A stretch of DNA of 6,655 nt from JAGOME01 sp039812375 (GTDB lineage: Bacteria; Actinomycetota; Actinomycetes; Actinomycetales; Dermatophilaceae): contig JBDIAO010000134.1 in NCBI GenBank assembly GCA_039812375.1, positions 1 to 6,655 on the forward strand, given 5' to 3'. Under the pieces are notes generated by a model. That model had not been told where the DNA came from and made no database searches. It saw only the letters and a list, made by a program, of their open reading frames with translations. Position numbers and translations under genes: made by a program. Positions 1 to 5,983 of the stretch are shown here, in pieces; within the stretch, counting starts at the first letter, position 1, and the number at the start of each line of letters is the position of its first letter.

Positions 1-9
1 CGGCGCTGG

Positions 10-1449
10 TCAGTCGCCCAGCTCGGTGCGGCGACGGCCGACGAAGTCCTCAAGTTCAGCGCGCACCGCATCATCGATCGGCGGCTGCTCGTACTCATCG
101 AGCTTCTTGCGCCAGATCGCCCCCGCCCGGGCATTGGCGTCCAGCCCGCCGCCGCGCATCCACTTCTCGTAGTTGTCCGAGCTGGACAGGAACGGCCGGT
201 AGAAGCAGGTGCGGAAGCGCTCCATGGTGTGCATCGACCCGAGGAAGTGCCCACCATGGCCCACCTCGACGTGGGCGTCGAACCCGAGCGTGCCCTCGTT
301 GAACTCCAGCGGAGTGAACTCGTGCTGAAGCATCTCGGCGATCTGGCAGTCGACGACGAACTTCTCGAAGGACGCGACAAGCCCGCCGTCGAGCCAGCCC
401 GCAGTGTGCATGACGAAGTTCGTGCCGGCCAGGAAGGTTGGCAACAGGGTCATCAGGGCTTCGTAGCCGCCCTGCGCGTCGGCCACTTGCGAGGACGTCA
501 GGCCGCCACCGGTGCGGAAGGGCAGGCCGAAGTGGCGGGCAATCTGGCCGGTGCACAGCAGGCCGATGCCCGACTCAGGAGTGCCGAAGGTCGGGGATCC
601 GGACTGCATGTCGATGTTGGACAGGAAGGAGCCGAAGATGACTGGCGCCCCTGGCCGGATGAGCTGGACCAGGGCGATGCCCGAGAGTGCCTCGACGATC
701 TGCTGCGTCAGCGCCGCCGGGATGGTGACCGGGGACATCGCGCCCATGAGGATGAACGGGGTGAGGATGACCGGCTGGGCGGCAGCGGCATACTCGAAGA
801 GGGCGTCGAGCATCCGGTCGTCCCAGCGCAGGGGTGAGTTGCAGTTGATCAGCGAGACCGAGGCCGGGGTCTTCTCGATGGCCGCGCGCCCGCCGAAGAG
901 GATCTCGCCCATCGCGATCGTGTCGGCGGCGTTGGGGCCGGAGACGACGTTGCCCATGTAGATCTTGTCGGTCAGGGTCATCAGGGCGAGGTTCATGTCG
1001 AGGTGGCGGCTGTCCAGCGGACGGTCGTTAGGCTCGCAGACCACCCCGCCGGCGGAGTCGAGCACTGCATACGACTGCGCCAGACGCAGGAAGTTCTGGT
1101 AGTCCTCGAAGGTCGCGTCCCGGCGCACGTCGCCCTCACGGACGAAAGGCGGACCATAGACCGCGCCGAAGACCATGGAGTCGCCCCCGATGTGCACGGT
1201 GTTGGCCGGGTTGCGCGCCTGGACATCGAACTCGCGCGGTGCCTTGGCGACCTGTTCAAGGACGAACTCGGGGTCCAGGAAGACGGTGTTGTCCTCGACC
1301 TTCTGGCCGGCCTGGCGGAAGAGCTCCAGGGCGCGATCGCTCATGAACTCGACGCCGACCTCGGTGATCAGGCGGCGCCAAGCGCCGTCCAGGGCCGCCA
1401 TGGCGTCCTGGCTGAGGATCTCGTAACGGGGCATCCGGTTGACGAACAC
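10..1449 (-). CDS. MttB-superfamily (non-pyrrolysine) corrinoid-dependent methylamine methyltransferase
   Basis: 479 aa, a normal length for the MttB (trimethylamine methyltransferase) superfamily. Such enzymes are cytoplasmic and transfer a methyl group from an amine to the Co(I) corrinoid of a partner protein. The family-like core includes a Gly-rich GGGLTSSQVADAQGGYE stretch (about 314-330), followed by AGTNFVMHTAGWLDGGL (about 341-357) and a long helical C-terminus. The frame is open throughout and ends in TGA, with no internal TAG. It is therefore not the Pyl-containing trimethylamine enzyme and belongs with homologues such as MtgB, MtpB, MtcB and MtyB, which demethylate quaternary amines. 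The substrate here is unknown. The chosen start is GTG at 1449, because a GAGGAG motif (1454-1459) lies 4 nt upstream on the coding strand. The ATG at 1434 is possible but lies about 19 nt from that motif. The gene is divergent from the corrinoid operon and shares its control region, so the two are probably co-regulated. Family call is firm; substrate is open. Confidence 0.93.
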   Translation of the reverse strand: MFVNRMPRYEILSQDAMAALDGAWRRLITEVGVEFMSDRALELFRQAGQKVEDNTVFLDPEFVLEQVAKAPREFDVQARNPANTVHIGGDSMVFGAVYGPPFVREGDVRRDATFEDYQNFLRLAQSYAVLDSAGGVVCEPNDRPLDSRHLDMNLALMTLTDKIYMGNVVSGPNAADTIAMGEILFGGRAAIEKTPASVSLINCNSPLRWDDRMLDALFEYAAAAQPVILTPFILMGAMSPVTIPAALTQQIVEALSGIALVQLIRPGAPVIFGSFLSNIDMQSGSPTFGTPESGIGLLCTGQIARHFGLPFRTGGGLTSSQVADAQGGYEALMTLLPTFLAGTNFVMHTAGWLDGGLVASFEKFVVDCQIAEMLQHEFTPLEFNEGTLGFDAHVEVGHGGHFLGSMHTMERFRTCFYRPFLSSSDNYEKWMRGGGLDANARAGAIWRKKLDEYEQPPIDDAVRAELEDFVGRRRTELGD

Positions 1450-1497
1450 GGTTCTCCTCGGGGTCTGAAGGTCTCTGGGGTCGGAATTGGAGACGGA

Positions 1498-1527
1498 TTG
1501 ACGTGACTGTGATCCAGATCCTAGCCT
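1498..1527 (+). promoter_or_regulatory. Candidate promoter of the iclR-corrinoid operon
   Basis: TTGACG at 1498-1503 is a near-consensus -35 element. It is followed after 18 nt by TAGCCT at 1522-1527, a TAnnnT-type -10 element. The predicted transcription start, about 1533-1534, falls inside the inverted repeat at 1529-1554. This is the geometry expected for repression or autorepression by the IclR protein encoded just downstream. It overlaps the opposite-strand -10 candidate at 1518-1523, so the two promoters may interfere. Not experimentally supported. Confidence 0.5.
1518..1523 (-). promoter_or_regulatory. Candidate -10 element for the mttB-type gene
   Basis: Read on the minus strand, 1523-1518 is TAGGAT, a good TAnnnT actinobacterial -10 element. 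No convincing -35 lies 16-18 nt upstream; the best positions read ACAGTA, AACAGT or GAACAG. That missing -35 would fall inside the inverted repeat at 1529-1554, so a regulator bound there would sit on the -35 region. The predicted 5' leader to the GTG at 1449 is roughly 60 nt and shows no riboswitch-like structure that I can recognise. Inferred from pattern alone. Confidence 0.4.
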
Positions 1528-1528
1528 C

Positions 1529-1560
1529 TGATGTGGAACTACTGTTCCACATCATGGACC
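1529..1560. promoter_or_regulatory. Three-half-site operator, probably for the IclR-family regulator
   Basis: TGATGTGGAAC (1529-1539) and GTTCCACATCA (1544-1554) form a perfect 11-bp inverted repeat around a 4-nt spacer (TACT). A third, one-mismatch half-site, TGGACC, follows at 1555-1560. With GTTCCA at 1544-1549 it forms a second, overlapping palindrome. TGGAAC/GTTCCA-like half-sites, sometimes in groups of three, are typical of IclR-family targets such as PcaU and PobR. The site lies in the divergent region, over the predicted start of the plus-strand operon and the -35 position of the minus-strand gene. The inverted repeat is seen directly; binding by this IclR protein is inferred. Confidence 0.75.
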
Positions 1561-1615
1561 CCGGGTGGGGGAGAGCGTCAACCCCCACTGGGGAGGAGCC
1601 ACGAGAGGAGGCGCG

Positions 1616-2440
1616 ATGGCGACCCAGGCCAAGAAAACTCAGGCAAGCGGAACTCAGGCGGTCGGAACTCAGGGAAGCGGAACTCAGGCGGTCGACCGCG
1701 CCGCTCGCCTGCTCGGGTGCGTGGTCCGCACTGGGGCAGTGTCGTTCACCGACCTCGTCGAGGAGTGTGGCTACGCCCGCTCGACGACCTCACGCTTGCT
1801 CGCCGCACTCGAACGGGGCGCACTGCTCACCCGGGACCTCGACGGCGCCTTTGTCCCCGGCCCGCTCTTCGAGGTGTATGCCGCCGGCTGGGACGGCGAC
1901 GCCGCCCTGGTCGAGGCTGCCCGGGCCGAGCTCGTCGCCCTCGGTGAGGAGACCGGGGAGACGATCAACCTCGCCGTCGTCCGCTTCGGCGAAGTCGTCC
2001 AGATCGACCAGGTCGACTCGACCTACTTCCTCGGCAGCCGCGACTGGGTCGGCGTCGACGTGCCGGCGCACGCCTCGGCCCTGGGCAAGGTGTTCCACGC
2101 CTGGGGGGCGCTGCCGGTCCCCGAGGGGGAGCTTGAGCAGCTCACCGACGTCACGGTGTCCTGCGGGGCCGACCTCGCCGCGCAGCTGCCAGGCATCCGC
2201 CGCCGCGGCTGGGCAAGCACCGTCGACGAGCTGGAGCTCGGCCTGACCGGAGTGGCCGCTCCGGTCGTCGTCGACGGAGGAGTTGTCGCCGCACTGGGCC
2301 TGTCCGGCCCGACGAGCCGGATCGCCACCACGATCTCGACGACGGGTTCCGTCGTCGCCGCCCACGCCAGGGCATTGTCAACTCGCCTGCGCCGCACTGG
2401 AACCAGTGGTGCCGGCCGACGGAAAGAAGGTGCAGCATGA
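1616..2440 (+). CDS. IclR-family transcriptional regulator
   Basis: 274 aa when started at the ATG at 1616, which has a strong GAGAGGAGG ribosome-binding motif just upstream. A GTG at 1565 in the same frame would add 17 residues but falls close to the operator and is unlikely. Domains: a low-complexity N-terminus (about 2-25) made of GTQAx repeats; a winged helix-turn-helix (about 25-80) with AVDRAARLL, then VSFTDLVEECGYARSTTSRLLAAL; and an IclR effector-binding domain (about 95-255) with GETINLAVVRFGEVVQID, PAHASALGKVF and IRRRGWASTVDELELGLTGVA. These match the family in order and spacing. It is the first gene of the operon and its TGA overlaps the next ATG (ATGA, 2437-2440), so it is probably autoregulated and made together with the enzymes. 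The likely ligand is the methylated substrate or its demethylated product; this is inference. Confidence 0.93.
   Translation: MATQAKKTQASGTQAVGTQGSGTQAVDRAARLLGCVVRTGAVSFTDLVEECGYARSTTSRLLAALERGALLTRDLDGAFVPGPLFEVYAAGWDGDAALVEAARAELVALGEETGETINLAVVRFGEVVQIDQVDSTYFLGSRDWVGVDVPAHASALGKVFHAWGALPVPEGELEQLTDVTVSCGADLAAQLPGIRRRGWASTVDELELGLTGVAAPVVVDGGVVAALGLSGPTSRIATTISTTGSVVAAHARALSTRLRRTGTSGAGRRKEGAA
1634..1693 (+). repeat. Four 15-bp tandem repeats in the 5' end of the IclR gene
   Basis: Four back-to-back 15-bp units lie at 1634-1648, 1649-1663, 1664-1678 and 1679-1693. Units 2 and 4 are identical (GGAACTCAGGCGGTC). Units 1 and 3 end in AAGC, so the array also reads as a 30-bp unit present twice. 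The array is in frame and encodes KTQAS, GTQAV, GTQGS and GTQAV, a flexible Thr/Gln/Gly/Ala lead-in to the DNA-binding domain. Because the unit is a multiple of three, copy-number change by slippage would alter linker length without breaking the frame. Confidence 0.9.
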
Positions 2441-3102
2441 CCCCGGATGAGATCCTCAAGGGACTCTATGACCAGACGTTGGCCGGCAACGGTCCGGCCG
2501 TCCTCGACCTCACCCACCAAGCGCTCGGGATGCAGATGGAGCCCGGCACGCTGCTGTTCGAGGCCCTCATCCCCGCCCTCGAGGAGGTCGGCGCCCGCTT
2601 CGAACGGGGCGACTTCTTCGTCCCTGAGATGCTCATCGCCGGCAAGGCGATGGCCGGCTCGATGAACGTCTTGCGCCCGCTGCTCGCCGACACCGGCGTG
2701 GAGACGATCGGCAAGTTCGTTATGGGCACCGTCCAGGGCGACGTGCACGACATCGGCAAGAACCTCGTCAACATCATGCTCGAGGGTGCTGGTTTCGAGG
2801 TCATCGACCTCGGGGTGCAGGTCCGCCCGGAGAAGTTCGTCGCGGCGATCGAGGAGCACCAGCCCGACATTGTCGGCTTCTCGGCCTTCCTGACCACGAC
2901 GATGCCGATGTTCAAGGCGAACATGAACGCCTTGGAGAAGGCCGGCCTGCGCGAGAAGGTCATCGTCATGGTCGGCGGCGCCCCGGTCACCCAGGAGTAT
3001 GCCGATGTCGTCGGTGCTGACGGCTACGCCGCCGACGCCTCCGGTGCGGTCAAGCGCGCCAAGGCCCTGCTGCAGGAGCGCCGCGCGAAGGTCCTGGCAT
3101 GA
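2437..3102 (+). CDS. Corrinoid (B12-binding) protein, MtbC/MttC-like methyl carrier
   Basis: 221 aa, the usual size for methyltransferase corrinoid proteins. Residues about 1-88 form the helical cap (B12-binding-2) domain. Residues about 92-215 form the Rossmann-type B12 domain. The cobalt-ligand motif is GDVHDIGKN (101-109), with His104 as the expected lower axial ligand. Downstream are the family's FSAFLTTT segment (148-155, Ser149 and Leu152) and VGGAPVT (179-185), which bind the nucleotide tail. The protein carries the methyl group between the MttB homologue and the MeTr protein encoded next. The ATG at 2437 overlaps the regulator's stop codon, and AAGAAGG lies 6 nt upstream, so translation is probably coupled. 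Its own TGA overlaps the next start (3099-3102). Function is well supported; the particular substrate system is inferred from context. Confidence 0.95.
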   Translation: MTPDEILKGLYDQTLAGNGPAVLDLTHQALGMQMEPGTLLFEALIPALEEVGARFERGDFFVPEMLIAGKAMAGSMNVLRPLLADTGVETIGKFVMGTVQGDVHDIGKNLVNIMLEGAGFEVIDLGVQVRPEKFVAAIEEHQPDIVGFSAFLTTTMPMFKANMNALEKAGLREKVIVMVGGAPVTQEYADVVGADGYAADASGAVKRAKALLQERRAKVLA

Positions 3103-4031
3103 GCGCCTGGGAGGGGCCGGTGCGCGAGACGGTGCTGCGCTCGGCGACCAAGGAGGTGGTCATCGCCTCGAACCGGCCGTTCTGCATTGTCGGCGAACGG
3201 ATCAACCCCACCGGCCGCAAGATCTTCCAGGGGCAGCTGCGCGAAGGCGACCTGTCCCTGGTCGAGAAGGACGTCGCCGCGCAGGTCGCCGGTGGGGCCA
3301 ACGTGCTCGACGTCAACATGGGCGTTCCGCTGACCGACGAGGCCGAGTTGCTCGCCAAGGCAGTCACTCTCGTGCAGTCCCTGACCGACCTACCCATCTG
3401 CATCGACTCCTCGGTCATCGAGGCGCTCGAGGCGGGCCTGTCGGCATACCAGGGCCGGGCCCTGGTCAACTCGGTCACCGCCGAGGACGAGCGCCTGGCG
3501 GCGGTGCTGCCCCTGGTCAAGAAGTACGACGCGGCCGTCATCGCCCTGCCCAACGACGCCGACGAGATTCCGATGGACTGGGAGAAGCGGATCGAGCTTG
3601 TCGGCAAGATCGTCGACGTCGCGACCAAGGAGTACGGCATCGCCATCGACGACATCGTCATCGACCCGCTGGCCATGCCGATCGGCGCCGACCCGAGCGT
3701 GGGCCGCACCGCGCTGCGCACCATCCGGGAGGTCCGGGACCGCTGGGGCCTGAACATGACCTGCGGCGCCTCCAACGTCTCCTTCGGGATGCCGGGGCGG
3801 CACGCGATCAACGGCGCCTGGCTCTCGCTGGCGATGGCCGAGGGGATGACTTCGGCGATCATGGACGCCCGCACCCCGTCGATCGTCGACGCTGTGCGCG
3901 CCAGTGACCTCCTCCTCGGCAACGACGAGTGGGGCATGGGGTGGATCTCCTCCCACCGGGCCAAGGAGGCGGCCGCCGCCGCTGCTGCGGTCGCTGCGGT
4001 GGCTGCGGGCGCGGCAGCTCCGTCCGCCTAG
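3099..4031 (+). CDS. Methyltetrahydrofolate:corrinoid methyltransferase (MeTr, pterin-binding TIM barrel)
   Basis: 310 aa. The catalytic part (about 18-285) is a pterin-binding TIM barrel of the dihydropteroate-synthase/AcsE/MtqA type. Visible motifs are GERINPTGRK (32-41), LDVNMG (70-75), PICIDSS (99-105), LVNSVT (122-127) and GASNVSFGMPGR (223-234). In AcsE-type enzymes the Asn of the last motif acts on the pterin N5. The enzyme is expected to move the methyl group from the corrinoid protein to tetrahydrofolate, so substrate demethylation feeds the folate C1 pool; the reverse reaction is chemically possible. The start is the ATG at 3099, overlapping the corrinoid gene by 4 nt, with GAAGG 7 nt upstream. 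The C-terminus (about 290-310) is an unusual Ala-rich tail absent from the compact AcsE fold. Family call firm; direction inferred. Confidence 0.94.
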   Translation: MSAWEGPVRETVLRSATKEVVIASNRPFCIVGERINPTGRKIFQGQLREGDLSLVEKDVAAQVAGGANVLDVNMGVPLTDEAELLAKAVTLVQSLTDLPICIDSSVIEALEAGLSAYQGRALVNSVTAEDERLAAVLPLVKKYDAAVIALPNDADEIPMDWEKRIELVGKIVDVATKEYGIAIDDIVIDPLAMPIGADPSVGRTALRTIREVRDRWGLNMTCGASNVSFGMPGRHAINGAWLSLAMAEGMTSAIMDARTPSIVDAVRASDLLLGNDEWGMGWISSHRAKEAAAAAAAVAAVAAGAAAPSA

Positions 4032-4042
4032 GCTGAACGCCC

Positions 4043-5983
4043 GTGACCTCTGACGACAAGGCTCCGATCTCGGCCGACGCCGTCCTGCCCAACCTCCATC
4101 GGGAAGGCTTGCAGGCCCTCCCGCCGACCCTGGAGGCGACCAGTGACGGCAGCGGTCGGGTCCGGCTGCACTTCCTGCCCTCGGGCAAAGACGTCCGGGT
4201 TCCCCCGGGGGTTCCGGTCTTCGACGCCGCGTCGTGGAACGGGATCGCCATCGATTCCACCTGTGGTGGGCACGGGACGTGCCGCAAGTGCAAGGTCCAG
4301 CTGATCTCCGGGTCGGCCCCGATCCAGCGGCAGGACGAACGCACCTTCAGCGACGTCGAGCTCGCCCAGGGATGGCGCTTGGCGTGCCTGGTCCGCACGA
4401 TGCACGACCTCGAGGTCGTCGTGCCGCCGCTGGTCACCCGACCCAAGGCCTCAACGGTCGGGGTGGGTCGGCAGGTCATTCTGCGACCGTCGGTGCAGAA
4501 GCGCTACGTCGAACTCGACGAACCGACCCTGGCCGACCAGCGGACCGACTTCGTCCGGCTCGCCGAGGCTATCGACGACATCGAGCTCGACCCGGACCTG
4601 CACGCCCTGCGTCGGCTCCCCGGCATACTGCGCGAATCAGACTTCGCCGTGACCGCCGTGATCGTCGATGACGTGCTCATTGACGTCGAACCCGGGGACA
4701 CTCGGGAACGGTCCTTCGCCATCGCCTACGACCTGGGAACGACGACCGTTGTCGGGACCCTGCTCGACCTGACCACCGGTACCCCCGCGGCGGTGGCCTC
4801 CATGCTCAACAAGCAGCAGCCCTTCGGGGGTGACGTCATCAGCCGGATCTCGGCCACGATGATGCAGCCCGACGCTCTCGGCAAGCTGCAGGAACTGGCC
4901 CAAGGCACTCTCGCCGAGCTCGCCGGCGAGGTTCTCGCTGACGCAGGCGTAGCCCCGGAGGAGGTCTACGAGGTCTCCCTGGCCGGGAACGCGACGATGA
5001 CCGCCCTGGTTCTCGGCGTCAACCCCGAGCCGCTCGGCGTGGCACCGTTCATCCAGTCCAGCGCGCGCTGGCCGACGCTGATGGCCACCGACCTCGGCCT
5101 GAACATGCACCCGGGGGCCCGCGCCGTCATCCTGCCCTCGCTCGGGGCCTATGTCGGCGGAGACATCGTCGGCGGGGTGCTCGCTAGCGGTCTGGACCGG
5201 GACAAGCGGGTCCGGCTCTTCATCGACGTCGGGACCAACTGCGAAATCGTTCTGGCCGACGGCGAACGCATCGTGGCCACCGCCGCACCCGCGGGTCCGG
5301 CCTTCGAGGGCGGGGCGATCCGCTCAGGGATGCGCGCAGCGACCGGGGCCATCGAGGTCGTCAAACTCACCGACGACGACGTCACCCTCGGAGTCATCGG
5401 CGATGTCGAGCCGAGGGGCCTGTGCGGGTCCGGCCTGGTCGATGCGGTGGCCGAGCTCGTGCGCACCGGGCTGCTCGACTCCTCGGGCCGGTTCATCCCC
5501 GACGAGGCCGCCGAGCAACGGCTGCCCGGGCTGGCCGACCGGCTCACCATGCTCGGTCAAGAGCGGGTCTTCGTGCTGCACCGCCCAACGCAAGACGCCG
5601 AGCTTGCCGACTGTGTCGTGCTCTCCCAGCGGGACGTGCGCGAGCTCCAGTTCGCCAAGGCGGCGATCTCCACGGGGTGGACCCTGCTCCTCGAAGAGCT
5701 CGGCCTGACCCAGGAGGACGTCCAGCAGGTGCTGCTCGCCGGCTCCTTCGGGTCCTACCTCTCCCCAGCGTCCGCGGTGCGGATCGGGTTGGTGCCCAAG
5801 CTGTCGGTGCTGCGGATCGTCTCGGCCGGCAACGTCGCCGGTGAGGGCGCGAAGATGGTGTTGCTCTCCTCCCGGGAACGCACCGGCGCCGAGGCGCTGC
5901 TTGAGGAGGTGCGCTATGTCGAGCTCAGCGACCGCACCGACTTCAACGACCGGTTCGTCACCCAGCTCGCCTTCCCGCTCTGA
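4043..5983 (+). CDS. Corrinoid reductive-activation protein: N-terminal 2Fe-2S ferredoxin plus ASKHA ATPase (RACo/RamA-like, DUF4445)
   Basis: 646 aa. A plant-type 2Fe-2S ferredoxin domain (about 39-128) has Cys74, Cys80, Cys83 and Cys115 in the C-x5-C-x2-C...C arrangement. A middle region (about 145-225) follows, then an ASKHA ATP-binding domain with FAIAYDLGTTTV (225-236), FIDVGTNCEI (393-402), GLCGSGLVDAVAEL (459-472) and LLAGSFGSYL (564-573). Such proteins couple ATP hydrolysis to one-electron reduction of inactive Co(II) corrinoid to Co(I). The 2Fe-2S type matches bacterial RACo rather than archaeal RamA, which has C-terminal 4Fe-4S clusters. The start is the GTG at 4043, the first possible start after an in-frame TGA at 4034-4036. 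It lies 11 nt past the MeTr stop and has no clear ribosome-binding motif, so it may depend on coupling. The residues before about 39 are not domain-like, so a later start cannot be excluded. The reductase that feeds it electrons is not in the window. Confidence 0.93.
   Translation: MTSDDKAPISADAVLPNLHREGLQALPPTLEATSDGSGRVRLHFLPSGKDVRVPPGVPVFDAASWNGIAIDSTCGGHGTCRKCKVQLISGSAPIQRQDERTFSDVELAQGWRLACLVRTMHDLEVVVPPLVTRPKASTVGVGRQVILRPSVQKRYVELDEPTLADQRTDFVRLAEAIDDIELDPDLHALRRLPGILRESDFAVTAVIVDDVLIDVEPGDTRERSFAIAYDLGTTTVVGTLLDLTTGTPAAVASMLNKQQPFGGDVISRISATMMQPDALGKLQELAQGTLAELAGEVLADAGVAPEEVYEVSLAGNATMTALVLGVNPEPLGVAPFIQSSARWPTLMATDLGLNMHPGARAVILPSLGAYVGGDIVGGVLASGLDRDKRVRLFIDVGTNCEIVLADGERIVATAAPAGPAFEGGAIRSGMRAATGAIEVVKLTDDDVTLGVIGDVEPRGLCGSGLVDAVAELVRTGLLDSSGRFIPDEAAEQRLPGLADRLTMLGQERVFVLHRPTQDAELADCVVLSQRDVRELQFAKAAISTGWTLLLEELGLTQEDVQQVLLAGSFGSYLSPASAVRIGLVPKLSVLRIVSAGNVAGEGAKMVLLSSRERTGAEALLEEVRYVELSDRTDFNDRFVTQLAFPL
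5903..5909 (+). promoter_or_regulatory. Ribosome-binding site that fixes the start of the DUF1638 gene
   Basis: GAGGAGG lies 6 nt before the ATG at 5916, inside the end of the activator gene. It is the only strong motif near this gene's 5' end. It favours a 68-nt overlap with the activator gene over the longer frame that opens at 5841 without such a motif. Confidence 0.75.

Noticed and set aside
10..1449. Pyrrolysine-containing trimethylamine methyltransferase
   Set aside because: The frame is uninterrupted to its TGA with no in-frame TAG, and no pylT-like tRNA or Pyl genes are visible.
1471..1494. Short inverted repeat GTCTC...GAGAC in the mttB leader
   Set aside because: Only 5 bp per arm with a 14-nt gap; this is expected by chance and not clearly linked to either promoter.
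1450..1615. Cobalamin riboswitch in the divergent region
   Set aside because: The region is only 166 nt and is occupied by promoter candidates and the inverted repeat. I see no B12-box-like sequence or multi-stem structure.
1565..1615. Longer regulator start at GTG 1565
   Set aside because: The ATG at 1616 has a much stronger ribosome-binding motif. The extension is not domain-like and would start almost at the operator, with little or no 5' leader.
2023..2859. Long open frames on the strand opposite the regulator and corrinoid genes, and similar ones at 3050-3964 and 5324-6103
   Set aside because: They are antisense to genes with clear family motifs, have Arg/Pro/Ser-rich translations typical of high-GC shadow frames, and match no family I recognise.
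5841..5915. Longer DUF1638 start at 5841
   Set aside because: The added residues are an Arg/Cys/Pro-rich shadow of the reactivase frame and lack a ribosome-binding motif, whereas the ATG at 5916 has GAGGAGG at good spacing.
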